Origin: Cavia porcellus
Lineage: Eukaryota; Chordata; Mammalia; Rodentia; Caviidae
Direction: 5' to 3'
Assembly: GCF_034190915.1 (NCBI RefSeq)
Contig: NW_026947544.1
Location: 1,834,001 to 1,898,000, forward strand
DNA length: 64,000 nucleotides
In this document: positions 23,422 through 33,078 of the stretch, piece by piece
Position numbering within the stretch: position 1 is the stretch's first letter
How the letters are laid out: each line of letters begins with the position of its first letter
Notes under the pieces: generated by a model
Databases searched by the model: none
Seen by the model: only the letters and a program-made list of their open reading frames with translations
Told to the model about the DNA's origin: nothing
Translations under genes and position numbers: made by a program

Positions 23422-23934
23422 CTGGGGTGGGACATCGAGTCATTCTTAAAAGAGGCTTTGGCTTTGCCTGCCACTGATCTAGACGGGAGGTAAGACAGGG
23501 AGGGTGTGGGATAGGCTTCAACTCCACCTGCAGGGACCCTGACTTCAAATTTCTAAGAAAAAGCAAAAAACTGCAAAGAAGAGAGATCATTATGCTTCTC
23601 TCTAATAAATGGGAGGACCCTAGAGCATCATGACACAGGGACCTACGCCTGTCAGCTCAGCTGTTCAGGACGCTGAGATAGGAGGATCACAAGTGCAAGG
23701 CTAGCCTGGGCAACTCAGGTCCTGTCTCAAAATAAAAAGTAGAAAGGGCAGGGGATTGCATAGCAGGCTCACAGCCCTGGGTTTGGCCCCAATATAGGGG
23801 GAAAAGTAAAGGAAGGGAGATGGTAGTGAGTGTCCGGGGGTCTCGGCTAACTGGGTTGTGAAGGTGGCCACAGCCTGGGGAGAACACAGTCTGGGCCAGG
23901 GCACTGGGCTCTGGGCAGCAGAGAGCTGGCTCAC

Positions 23935-24027
23935 CTGGACATGGAGGGGTAATAGAGCATTGTGACTTCTTCAGCACACAGCAACGTGGCCAGGCCCCAG
24001 GGCATAAGGTGGTAGAGCAGAATGATG
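23935..24027 (-). pseudogene. GPR143: GPR143 exon 4, open
   Basis: Acceptor TTCCTCAAAG, donor GTGAGC. It encodes [20 protein letters not shown] and [12 protein letters not shown], helix 4 and the start of extracellular loop 2. Phase matches exons 3 and 5. The acceptor tract is weak but has AG. Confidence 0.92.
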
Positions 24028-24675
24028 CTTTGAGGAAATGGAGGCTGGCACTTTGGAACCTCCTGCCTCAGCCTCCCAGTGTGCTGGGGTTCCCAGAGAG
24101 CACAGCACCATACCAGTTCTGAATATTTCAGGTCAACAGAAACATGTAGGACCACGTGGCCTTCCATGCCCAGCTTCTTTTGCTCAGTGTGTTTCTGAGG
24201 TTCATCCACTCTGCAACAGGGCCTGGCTTCTTGGGGGCTGAATTCTGTCCTGTCCCATCCCATGGACAGATCGTGTCTGGCTTCCCCACCCATCTGTCGG
24301 GCACACGGGGTGGCTCCTAGCTCTGGGCCACCATGAACAGTGCTGCTGCTCACTTACAGGAGTAGAGTTCGATTCCTGCTTTCAGCCCCACCAAAAAGGG
24401 GCACTGCTATGTTATGTAGTATTTTCTGTTTGTTTTCTTCTTTTTTTCTCTCTAAATTGTTTGTTTGTTTTGTGGTCCTAGGTCACAGACCCTAGGCCTC
24501 AACATGCCAGACAAACATTCTATCACTGAGCTATACCCTCCACTGCTCTATGCTTACCTTTTCTTTTTCTTTCTGTTTCGTTTTATTTTGCAAGGGGGAG
24601 AGGTGAGGACTGAGTGAGGATTGAGCCCACAGCCTTGATACCAAGCTACATCACTCTTTCAAAATTTTTCTGTTT

Positions 24676-24795
24676 AGAGACCAGGTCTCACTATGTGGCC
24701 CAAACTGGCTTTCATCTCCTAAGTTTAAATAATTCTCCTACCTCAGCCTCCTGAGTAGTTGGAACTATGGCTGTGTGCCACAAGCCCTGCTCCAA
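24676..24795 (-). mobile_element. B1 SINE
   Basis: GAGACCAGGTCTCACTATGTG ... CCTCAGCCTCCTGAGTAGTTGG, reverse complement of B1. Confidence 0.8.
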
Positions 24796-24957
24796 TTTTA
24801 ATGATACTCATCCAATACAAATGGCTGTTTCTGACACTTAAACTAAACATGACCCATTCTCTAGAATAGGTAATTAATCTATAGTATCCTCCAAGAGCAC
24901 TGTTCTTTTCTCATCTGCTATAGTCAGACTATCTAGGTCTCCACAAAATTCCAATTT

Positions 24958-25080
24958 GAAGCCAGAGGTGATGGTGGTACAATTCTGTAATCCCAGCACC
25001 CTGGGAGGCTGAGGCAGGGGGACCACAGGTTTGAGCTCAGCCTGGGCCACTTGGTGACTTAGTGAGATCCTGTTTCAAAA
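24958..25080 (+). mobile_element. B1 SINE
   Basis: GTGATGGTGGTAC ... CAGCACCCTGGGAGGCTGAG ... GATCCTGTTTCAAAA. Confidence 0.82.
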
Positions 25081-25090
25081 TAAATGAATA

Positions 25091-25170
25091 GGGGATCGAG
25101 ATTTGGCTCAACAACACAAGTGCCCGCCTGGCAAGCACAAGGTCTTGAGTTCAGTCCTCAGTACCAAAAC
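25091..25170 (+). mobile_element. ID SINE
   Basis: ATTTGGCTCAACAACACAAG ... GAGTTCAGTCCTCAGTACC, following the B1 upstream. Confidence 0.75.
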
Positions 25171-25182
25171 ACAAATCAAAGA

Positions 25183-25325
25183 GCCAGGTGTGGTGGAACA
25201 TGCCTATATTCCTAGCACTCGGGAGGCTGAGGCAGGAGCATCATTGTAAGTTCAAGACAAGCCTGGCCTAACAAAGTGAGCTCAAAACCAGCCTGAACTG
25301 TGTAATGAGACCCTATCTCAAAAAG
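25183..25325 (+). mobile_element. B1 SINE
   Basis: GAGCCAGGTGTGGTGGAAC ... CACTCGGGAGGCTGAGG with internal duplication and CCTATCTCAAAA end. Confidence 0.88.
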
Positions 25326-25399
25326 ACAAAGAATAATAATAAAATGAATAGGGCTGGGGAGCAAGGTTAGTGTGAAGGCCTTGGGTTCAATTCCCAATC

Positions 25400-25870
25400 C
25401 AGAGAAAATTTAGAGAGGTGATTAAGTCACAGGGTACAACCTTCATGGGTAGGATTAGTGTCCTTACAGAACAGGTCTGTGCCTGGCCCTGCCCTTTCTG
25501 TGAGGACCCTGGATGACACCACCTATGAACCAGGAAGCCGTTCCTGGTGGGAGGCAATAAAGATCCAGGTTACAGCAGTGTTAGGGTAGTTTTTTTAGAC
25601 TCTGCATCAAAAACCAGTCAATGTTGAAAATTTTGATGCTTTTTCATAAATAATAAATACTAAAAATGCAGTCCTTTATTTTTGTGATTTTTTTTCCTGT
25701 TAAGTACTCCTTAAATAAACTTAATAATTCATCAATAGAAATATTCTAAAGCATACCTGTGAGTCTGAGAGACAAAATCAGTCTTATGCTCCAAGGCCTG
25801 TTGAGATGCAGAGATCATCCTGGTTTATCCGGGTGACCCAGGGCATTCCATGCATTCATAAAAGAGAAGA
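25400..25870. other. GPR143 intron 3, part
   Basis: Unique intron DNA; no exon seen. AT-rich around 25.6-25.75 kb. Confidence 0.5.
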
Positions 25871-25877
25871 CTCTCTG

Positions 25878-25995
25878 GGCTGGGAATGTAGCTCAATGTT
25901 AAAGCATTTGCCTAGCACATGTGGGCCTTGGGTTTGGCCCTGAACACTACAAAAGAAAACAGAAAGAAGGAGAAAAAGAAAAAGAAAGAAAGAAA
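25878..25995 (+). mobile_element. Older ID SINE with (AAAG)n tail
   Basis: GGGCTGGGAATGTAGCTCAAT ... GGTTTGGCCCTGAACACTAC, then an AGAAAG-rich tail. Confidence 0.72.
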
Positions 25996-26665
25996 AGCTG
26001 AGAATTTTCACAGCTACAGAGAAAGAACCAAAGGCCTAGAATTCAATGCTCAACATCCCTGGTTAGATCTGGGGAAGGCAGAAGTGGCCACAAGGAAAGC
26101 AGAAGCTTCTAGAAGCTTCTGGAAGCTACCCTATATGACAGGGCAAAGTTTGAGTCTAAGTGTAATGAGAATCTACTGGAAGGCCTTTTGTTCATATATA
26201 CCAATCAGTATAACAAATTCTAAAGCTCACAAACTAGACTGAGCTGGACATGGTGGCAGTACCATCCACCCCTGGAAAATGGCACCCCATGGCATGCAAG
26301 CTCAGCAGGGCAGGCAAAGGGAGCCAACATGGAATCCTGAGACAGAGTGGAGACACACAGAGTGGGACTGGAGAAGGACCCCACTCAGGCTGGACAGTAC
26401 TGCTGGTGGCTTCAGCGATGGGACAGGTGGGCCAGAGAACAAGGTTAGATCATCCAAGCTCCAGGGCCAAGGCTACCTGCCCATCCTGTTTAGGGGCAGC
26501 TCAACCTCTGCTCAGGAACCCGTGCAGGGCAAACCTGGCCTCGTGTCCCAATGAAGAGACCAAGAAAGCTCGTTCTATCTGCTGCTTCCCCTCCCCTTCT
26601 CCCTGCAAATCCAACTAGGTTAAGTTTTAACTTCCTAAAGGCCATTTACAAGAAGAAGGGGGGGA

Positions 26666-27118
26666 TGAAAGGGTTAACTCCCTAACTCCCCAGAGCTATC
26701 AGAGCAGAGCAGAAAGGAATGCCTAACTCCCCAGAGCTATCAGAACCGAGCAAAAAAAAAAAAAAAAAAATGCACCTGCAAGGTTGTTCTGTCTCAACGA
26801 GATAAGTAAGACAAGTAACTGTTCTGTTCTGGGCACATAGTGACTGGGCTAGGACCCCCAGTCTCCATGGTTACTCAACCCCAAACCCCTCCAATCAACT
26901 TCTGCCAAGTCCTATCCTGCTCAAAATTAACCAATGCAATCTGCTTCTGTAAACTTGCTTGCCTCCCGCTTGCGCCCTTAAAAACCCTGCACAATTCCCC
27001 CTCGGGGCCCTCCGCACTTGTTTGCCTGGGGGACCCCATGCGCATGGAAATAAACTTTTTACTCCTCACTACGAGCGGAGTCCTTGGGGTCTTCTTCCCT
27101 GCGATGCCGGTTCTTACA
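26666..27118 (+). mobile_element. Solo LTR of an endogenous retrovirus
   Basis: A TG...CA bounded block of about 453 bases with LTR layout: two 41-base tandem repeats (26681 and 26722 onward) in U3, CCAATCAACTT and CCAATGCAATC CCAAT-type motifs, a TTAAAAACC TATA-like box at about 26979-26987, AATAAA at 27049-27054, and a GT-rich end. No gag, pol or env is next to it. I did not find a clean matching target duplication, so the left edge is uncertain. It lies in GPR143 intron 3 on the opposite strand, ending only 10 bases from the exon 3 donor. Confidence 0.72.
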
Positions 27119-27128
27119 CCAGGAATAC

Positions 27129-27223
27129 CTCTGTCCTGCAGATTTGTGGATCACCAGATAGGCATCCACCACATAGCCGAAGAGCCACCAGAAGCAGGCA
27201 CTGTATAGCAGCTGGATTCTCAT
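27129..27223 (-). pseudogene. GPR143: GPR143 exon 3, open
   Basis: Acceptor GCTTCCAG, donor GTATTC. It encodes [20 protein letters not shown] and [10 protein letters not shown], helix 3 and intracellular loop 2. 31 codons plus two bases join in phase with exon 4 (AG+C). The family's MWIQ is MRIQ here, and the donor is GTATTCC, weaker than usual, with the LTR starting at +11. Confidence 0.93.
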
Positions 27224-27229
27224 CTGGAA

Positions 27230-27780
27230 GCAGAGACAGCCCACCATGAAGGATTCTGAACACTGAGCCACGGCACCTACCCCGCCATGAAGGACAAGCT
27301 GAGGTGGGGCGGGGGCAGCGCTGGAGAGCAGGGACCCATATGTGTGTAGCCTCTGGGGCCCCAGGGGATGCTAGACCTGCTCTCTGCCTTGGGGACACCT
27401 ACAAACCAGAAGGAAAGGCATGAGGTCGCACTGGGCTTTTTCTGAGTGAAGAAGCTCTGCAGGCTCCTTGCCTGGGAGGGAGAGGGTAAGAAGATCCAGG
27501 AGTCCTGTGTGTAGGAGCCAGGACTCCTCAGTAACTGAGGAATGCACCCCATAAGATGCTAAGTAGAAGTCAATGCCTCCAGCTGGACAGAGGGAGGGAA
27601 CTCCTGGCTTCCAAGGCAGCAGGACCAGCAGGTGACTTACTCAGAGGCAGGCATTTAGAGACTCTGTGAAATTGAACACTGTGTTCAATTTCAGCAAGCA
27701 AAAAACAGCCAGCCTCCTTCCTCCTCACATCCTGATCTATCTATCTCCAGTGGATTCTTTTGGTTTGTTTGCTTGTTTTA
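27230..27780. other. GPR143 intron 2, part
   Basis: Unique intron DNA. Overlapping open frames on the - strand at 27.1-27.55 kb are not conserved. Confidence 0.5.
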
Positions 27781-27782
27781 TC

Positions 27783-27905
27783 TTTTTGAGACAGAGTTTC
27801 ACTATGCAGTTCAATTTAGCCCAGACTGGTCTTGAACTCACAGCAATCCTCCTGCCTCAACCTCGAGAGTGCTGAGATTACAGGCATGTGCCACCAGGCC
27901 TGGCT
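27783..27905 (-). mobile_element. B1 SINE
   Basis: TTTTGAGACAGAGTTTCACTA ... CCTGCCTCAACCTCGAGAG ... CATGTGCCACCAGGCCTGGC. Confidence 0.85.
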
Positions 27906-28022
27906 CCAATGAGTTGTGACTGTGGCTCTGTCCACCCTGAGATTTTCTACCTTGAGGCAAGGTGATACAGCACTTGGGAGGTTGAAGCAGGAGGAAAGGA
28001 TGATGGAGGGGGTCAAACTTAC

Positions 28023-28135
28023 CACACTTTCCATGCAAAAAGCAGCAGGCCACACATCTGTCCTGATCCAGCCGAGATGTGTTCAGCAAAATCCAGGAAA
28101 GCGAGCCATATGGAAGCCCGGATGACAAGCCAGCC
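28023..28135 (-). pseudogene. GPR143: GPR143 exon 2, -1 frameshift, doubtful acceptor
   Basis: LVIRASIWLAFLDFAEHIS is readable first; DVWPAAFC follows in another frame, so one base is missing near 28060-28075 (113 bases; 114 would keep phase). These correspond to helix 2, extracellular loop 1 and the conserved IWPAAFC. The AG used here (CTTAG) is 4 bases upstream of where the family phase expects it; at the expected spot the dinucleotide is CT. Donor GTAAGT is good. Confidence 0.85.
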
Positions 28136-28229
28136 CTAAGCAAGAAGTGGATATGGAGGTGTCTGATCCAAATTCATACCTAAAGCCAACTTCCTGCTGC
28201 ATAAACATGACAGACACTATGGATAAATA

Positions 28230-28350
28230 AGAAAGGGTAGAGGGATGGTGGCACATGCTTGTAATTCTAGCATTTGGGAGGCTGAAGCAGGAGGATCACT
28301 GCAAGACTGAGGTCAGTCTGGGTTACACTGCAAGACTAGGTCTCAAAAAA
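28230..28350 (+). mobile_element. B1 SINE
   Basis: GGATGGTGGCACATGC ... CATTTGGGAGGCTGAAGCAG ... TAGGTCTCAAAA; ends in an (AACC)n-type tail. Confidence 0.82.
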
Positions 28351-28359
28351 TCAAAAACC

Positions 28360-29050
28360 AACCAACCAACCAACTAACAGACTGAGCAGAATCAGGAAGA
28401 AAACCAATGTCTGACTGGATGACTCTGCACCCAAATGCTTCTACTCCCTAATAAAGGACATATTTCTTCTCTGTTGTCATCTTCAAGTCTGAGAAAGTGG
28501 TTTACAGCATTGATCTTAAGTCACAGTTTTGGGCATCTCCAATATTTGTCACTCTAGGCATAGGGACAGAAGACAACTGGGCCCTCGTATACACAGCCTA
28601 GGTACCTGCTCACTGGGGTACCCCGGGCAGTCACCCACGATAAACAACAGCTTTGTCCAAAGCCAAATACTACTGAAAAACACGATGGTGAGACAGCAGT
28701 GTCACCATGTGCTCCTGAAATGTGAGCAGAGCTTGGGTCCTGAGTTGAACAAACCCACTTCAAAACAACATTTATGGGCTAACCAAACATACAGAGGCTA
28801 TCACGGAATTGCTTTTAATTCTTTTCAAGTGATACCAGTGGGGATAAATGTCTAAACTTCTCATGTTTCCATGCTCTGTACCAAGATCTGAATGGATGAA
28901 ATAATCCAAAGTCTGGAATCACCTTCAAATGAATCTACCCAGAAAGGAAGGAGAAGGGTTGTGTACAGCACATGGAAATTCATACTTGTTTATGTATTAT
29001 ATGCTACATTATATATGTTAGAGATCTGCCAAATGAAAAAGTTAAATGGC
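28360..29050. other. GPR143 intron 1, part
   Basis: Unique intron DNA with no exon or clear repeat recognised. Confidence 0.5.
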
Positions 29051-29058
29051 AAAATCCA

Positions 29059-29172
29059 GGACTGATGTGGTAGTCCACAACTGCAATCCCAGCACTCAGG
29101 AGGCTGAGACAGGAGGATTGCCCCAAATTCGAGGCTATCTTAGGCTACACAGTAAGAGCCTGTCTCCAAAAA
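29059..29172 (+). mobile_element. B1 SINE
   Basis: GACTGATGTGGTAGTCCAC ... CAGCACTCAGGAGGCTGAG ... GCCTGTCTCCAAAA. Confidence 0.82.
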
Positions 29173-29371
29173 TATGACAAAATCTAGATTAAACTTCTGT
29201 AAAATGTGTCACTCTATACTCTGAACAAGATACATTCTATTCCACTTGATAGTGAACCTCTTTACATGCACCCTGCTCTACAGAGGGCAAACACAGGGCC
29301 TGTGCCTTGTAACATTTCACATATTGGCACTAACGTTTAAATTCTTTGGTTGTCTCTGTGTTTCGTTTTAT

Positions 29372-29510
29372 GACAGGGTCTCACTTTCTAGTCCAAGCTG
29401 CACTTAAACTTACCACATAGCCCAGGCTGGCCTCGAAATAATAGCGATCCTCCTGCCTCAGCCTCCCGAGAGAGCTGGGATTACCACATCCTGTGCCACG
29501 ACATCCAGCA
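29372..29510 (-). mobile_element. B1 SINE
   Basis: ATGACAGGGTCTCACTTTC ... CCTGCCTCAGCCTCCCGAG on the reverse strand, with the internal duplication. Confidence 0.85.
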
Positions 29511-29689
29511 TAAATGCTTGTGACACTCAGGTATCACCAAACATTCTTTTGAATCTGAAACTGTAAAACCAGTCTTGGCTGGGTCCACAGAAAGCACTCA
29601 GGAGAGGCTGGGTCAGCTGGATGCAGTCTGCTTCCCAGGGGTGTAAATGCCAAACGTGAAAGGGGCTGAGGTGTAGCTGGAAGCCAGCT

Positions 29690-29800
29690 GGGGTGGCCCA
29701 CACCTCTAATCCCAGGAGTCTGAGAGGCTGAGGCAGAACAATTGCAAATTCCAACCCAGTTTAGACAATTCATAGAGCTAAGAAGACCTTGTCTCAAGAC
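29690..29800 (+). mobile_element. B1 SINE, diverged
   Basis: GTGGCCCACACCTCTAATCC ... GAGAGGCTGAGGCAG ... CTTGTCTCAAG. Confidence 0.65.
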
Positions 29801-29941
29801 AGAAAAAGGCCCGGGGAGATAGCTAAGCCTGAAGACCCTGGGTGCATACAATCCTTGAGTCTTCTTGGGCAAAAAAGCCCAGATGAAACATAAAAAGGAT
29901 AGGGGGCGCAGGGGCAGAGCGCCTCTAAATTCAGCTTTTTG

Positions 29942-30036
29942 CCTTTTTTTTTTTTTTTTTAGTATAGGGGATTGAACTCGCGACTTTGCACTAGCCAACA
30001 GGCGCTTAAGCCACCGCGTTAAACCTGCAGCCTTCC
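29942..30036 (-). mobile_element. ID SINE
   Basis: Poly(T), then GGGGATTGAACTCGCGAC ... GGCGCTTAAGCCACCGCG ... CTGCAGCC, reverse complement of ID. Confidence 0.8.
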
Positions 30037-30060
30037 CCTGAATTCAGACGCTAGTACCAT

Positions 30061-30077
30061 GGGCGCGCGCGCGCGCG

Positions 30078-30142
<65 letters not shown>

Positions 30143-30143
30143 C
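30061..30143 (+). repeat. (CG)n-(CA)n alternating purine-pyrimidine tract
   Basis: About 12 CG dinucleotides followed by about 28 CA dinucleotides, then a CCTT-rich run to 30175. It lies in GPR143 intron 1, some 470 bases from exon 1. Confidence 0.97.
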
Positions 30144-30299
30144 TTCCCTTCCTCCCTCCCTCCTTCCCTCCTTTCCTCGGGCGTAAACGGCACCAACCGC
30201 CTTGCTTAGCAGAATTCCCCAGTCACCCAGTCACCCCTAAAGTCCCAAGAAGTCCCGAAGAGTTCCGGTTTCTTCGCTTTTTCTGAACTGGGAGAACTC

Positions 30300-31050
30300 A
30301 GTCGTCCTAACCTGCGCCCCTGCGCCCTCATTCCAGCCAGAACCAAGCAGGTCCCCACCGGCTGGCTACAGGCCATGCGCCCAGCACCATCACCCAGCCC
30401 AATCCTGCGGGGCTCAAGTCCCAAACCTGGGACGGAGCGGATCGTGCCCATGCCCTCCGCCTCCCCGTGCTGCATGTCCCAACCGGGCACCCCGCAGCCC
30501 TCCTTCCGCACCTGGGGGCCACGTGCCCTCAACCGGGCACCCAGCGGCTCCCCGCCCCACCCCCACGTGCTGCACGCCCGGAACTGCCACCGAGCAGTCC
30601 CATCCCTTACCCAGTAGCCAAGAGCGTCGCAGGCGGCGGCGCGCAGGATGCGCACCGAGGCGGGTGGAGAGGCCGGGGGCGCCCGGGGAGCTGTGGGCCG
30701 GCGCGCGCGCAGCAGCTGCAGGAGGCCGAGCGCCAGGCGGAGCGCGGAGCTGCCCAGGCACAGCTCGTGGAACGCCCGCGTCCGGAAGCTCAGCACCTGC
30801 TGCGTGGCCGCATTCTGCGTGGAGGCGCAGGTGTCCAGGCGCGGCTAGGCCATGGGCCTTGGTTGGGACGCAGCTAGTTCTGCGCGGCGGGACTTCGCGA
30901 CCGGCTTGGGTCATGCGCTGTACGGGCGGCGGGCGGCGGGCGGGGGCGTCATTTGCCCTGTACTGCCCGCTCCTTCGTCCCCCAGTGGGGCTGCAGAGGC
31001 GCCGGCATGGTGGGGGCCGTGCAGGAGGGCTCACAACGTGCGCCTCTGCT
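30300..31050. promoter_or_regulatory. CpG island around GPR143 exon 1
   Basis: GC-rich DNA with many CpG dinucleotides, in contrast to the CpG-poor flanks. It holds exon 1 and the presumed GPR143 promoter. No CACGTG or CATGTG/CACATG E-box of MITF type is seen in the roughly 300 bases upstream of the ATG. The long open frames on both strands here come from GC richness. Confidence 0.75.
30611..30853 (-). pseudogene. GPR143: GPR143 exon 1 with stop at codon 3
   Basis: The family start ATG is at 30853-30851, followed by GCC and then TAG (30847-30845) where other mammals have a serine codon. After it the frame continues with [36 protein letters not shown] (helix 1) and [18 protein letters not shown], then donor GTAAGG. 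No in-frame ATG occurs downstream in this exon. One alanine of the RAAAACD run is missing and the last bases appear one short of the family phase. Confidence 0.9.
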
Positions 31051-31342
31051 AAAGTCAGGGAAGAAAAGTGGGGAGCAGCGCCAGAGGCCACCCCTTTCTC
31101 AGACACCCACCCACCCAGTTGCAGAATCTCACCTATCTCCTCCCACCTACCTCCTCATAGCTAGGCTTCTGGAAAATCAGTCAGGGAGCCTGAGTAGACT
31201 GTTGATGGGGGAAAAGCTCTCCACCTGTAAATGTGTCTCTCTTAAGCAGGGACGGTGGTTAAAATGGACTTCTTGTGGTCTTTTTCCCCCATAAAAACAA
31301 TCCTGAAGAGGTAGGAGTTTCTTTTAAAATTAAAGAATATGG

Positions 31343-31449
31343 GGGCTGGGGATTTAGCTCAGCGGCATAAGTGCCTGCCTTGCAAGCAGGCAGTCGTGAG
31401 TTCGATCCCCGGTACCGGTAAAAAGGAAAAAGACAAAAAAAAAAAAAAT
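31343..31449 (+). mobile_element. Young ID SINE
   Basis: GGGCTGGGGATTTAGCTCAG ... GAGTTCGATCCCCGGTACC, then the AAAAAGGAAAAAGAC signature tail. TSD-like AAGAATATGG / AAAAATATGG flanks. Confidence 0.9.
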
Positions 31450-31451
31450 AT

Positions 31452-31595
31452 GGATAGTTGTGTGTGCTCCAGCCTGTAATCTCAGTGCTCATGAGGCTGA
31501 GGCAGGAGAGTCCTGGTGAGTTTGAGGTCCGGTGGGTTTGTCTAATGAATTGAAGGCCAGTTTGAACTACACAGCAAGACTCTGTCTCAAAAAAC
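31452..31595 (+). mobile_element. B1 SINE
   Basis: GTGTGTGCTCCAGCCTG ... CTCATGAGGCTGAGGCAGG ... CTCTGTCTCAAAA. Confidence 0.82.
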
Positions 31596-31611
31596 GCAGT
31601 TCAAGCTCTGC

Positions 31612-31755
31612 TGGACATGGTGGTGCACACCTATAATCTCAGCACTTGGGAGGGTGAGACAGGAGGTTCACTGTGAGTTCCAGACCAGCCTGGGCGACAT
31701 AAACCGGTTCAACGCTAGCCTGACTTGCAGAGTGAGATTCTATCTCAAAAAGAAA
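31612..31755 (+). mobile_element. B1 SINE
   Basis: GCTGGACATGGTGGTGCACACC ... CACTTGGGAGGGTGAGAC with the internal duplication. Confidence 0.86.
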
Positions 31756-32204
31756 GGGGGGGGTGGGGAGCAATCAACATAAATAAATAAAATTAAGGAA
31801 CAGGGAGCTGGAAGCGTAGGAAGATCTCACTTGTTGAAGACCTTTTAAATTCTTTAAAAGTTCATCTGTGCCACCGCTCAAAAAATGAAGATAAATCTTA
31901 AGGAAAACTCCTTAGCCTAATTAGACACCCACATGCTTTACACCTTAACTTCAGTTCTGTTCTTTTCTCCCCAGCTCCAAAATACACAGATATATTTTTG
32001 AAGCTGAATTGCATAGTTTTTAACTCTGTAGAGAAACGTTATCCAAGTTGATGTACTGTGCATACTTCAGCTCAGAAGGCTGAGGCAGGAGGATCACAAT
32101 GCAAGACAAGCCTGGGTAACTCAAGGAGACGCCTTTTCAAAATAAAAGTCAAAAGTGCTGGAGATATAGGCCTTGAGTTCAATACCATTGCCAGCACCAC
32201 TAAA

Positions 32205-32232
32205 AAAAAAAAAAAATATATATATATATGTG
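32205..32232 (+). repeat. A-run and (TA)n
   Basis: Poly(A) passing into TATATATATA and TGTGTATG. Confidence 0.85.
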
Positions 32233-32449
32233 TGTATGTATTTGTTTATTACTATTTTTCCTAAGTTTAAACTTTTGTATGTGTTTTCTTATACATTGAA
32301 AATGTTGCTTTATTTAGTATACATGTTTCAAAATTGTAGCACACTAATGATAAGAATAGGTATAGAATGAAGTTTTTAAAAAATTCTTTAAAGCTAGAAA
32401 AGATGGAAGAGTCTCCTGTAGATTATGAGTTCTTTTTCTTTTCTTTTTT

Positions 32450-32580
32450 TTTTTTTCCTTCCTTGCCGTGTAGTCCAGATTGACCTTAAATTCACTATGT
32501 AATGTAGGATGGCTTTGAACACACAGAGATCCTCCTGTCTCAGCCCCATGTGCTAGGATTACAGGCATTTATCAAAACAC
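32450..32580 (-). mobile_element. B1 SINE
   Basis: GCCGTGTAGTCCAGATTGACC ... CTCCTGTCTCAGCCCCATG ... GATTACAGGCATTTATC. Confidence 0.78.
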
Positions 32581-32996
32581 GTTTGGCCTTTTTTTGGAGG
32601 GTTTTTTTTTTTAAAGAAAAAAAATTATGGGAGGTATAGCTTTGTGTAGAGCTCTTGCGTACCACATGGGGGGCCTTGAGTTGCAGCCGCAGCACCCTCT
32701 CCTAGACAAGAAAGAACAGAAAAAAGAAGAGACTCTCAGCTGTACCATATTTATCATCAACAATAAATTGCTGTTTGGAACATGCTTCTTCTGTTTTGCT
32801 TTGCTTTGCTCTGTCTTAGGTTTTGTTTTCTTTTTACAGGTCTTACTAGTTCAGGATGGCCTTGAGCTCACTGCCTACCCCAGGCTGGCCTTAAATTCTC
32901 TGGGGTCTTCCTACTTTAGCCTCTGGATGCACTCATTTATGGTCACAAAGCAGAACACCCTTTGTCCCCTTTCCCTTTAAATGGGCCTTTTGTGTG

Positions 32997-33078
32997 TGTA
33001 TCGTACCAGGATCAAACTCACAACCTCCAGCTTGCCAGGCAGGTGCTTATGCCACTGAGCTAAATCCCCCAGCCAAAA
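32997..33078 (-). mobile_element. ID SINE
   Basis: GTACCAGGATCAAACTCAC ... GCTTATGCCACTGAGCTAAAT, reverse complement of ID. Confidence 0.82.

Larger units (their letters stand above)
18066..30853 (-). pseudogene. GPR143: GPR143 (ocular albinism 1 receptor) unitary pseudogene
   Basis: GPR143 is the seven-transmembrane L-DOPA-responsive receptor of melanosomes, needed for melanosome growth in retinal pigment epithelium and melanocytes. Eight exons are found in order on the - strand with the expected phases: 30853-30611, 28135-28023, 27223-27129, 24027-23935, 23421-23312, 21477-21370, 20215-20098 and 18310-18066. Synteny with TBL1X, tail to tail, matches mammalian X chromosomes. Lesions: TAG at codon 3, one-base deletions in exons 2 and 6, a one-base insertion in exon 8, and no last exon found. 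No in-frame ATG follows codon 3 in exon 1. Several independent lesions plus kept introns argue for a decayed original gene, not a processed copy and not one sequencing error. Confidence 0.85.

Noticed and set aside
30414..31106. 230-codon open frame (-) and 213-codon open frame (+) in the CpG island
   Set aside because: GC-rich DNA lacks stops. Only the frame with the GPR143 exon 1 residues is conserved; no other product is recognisable.
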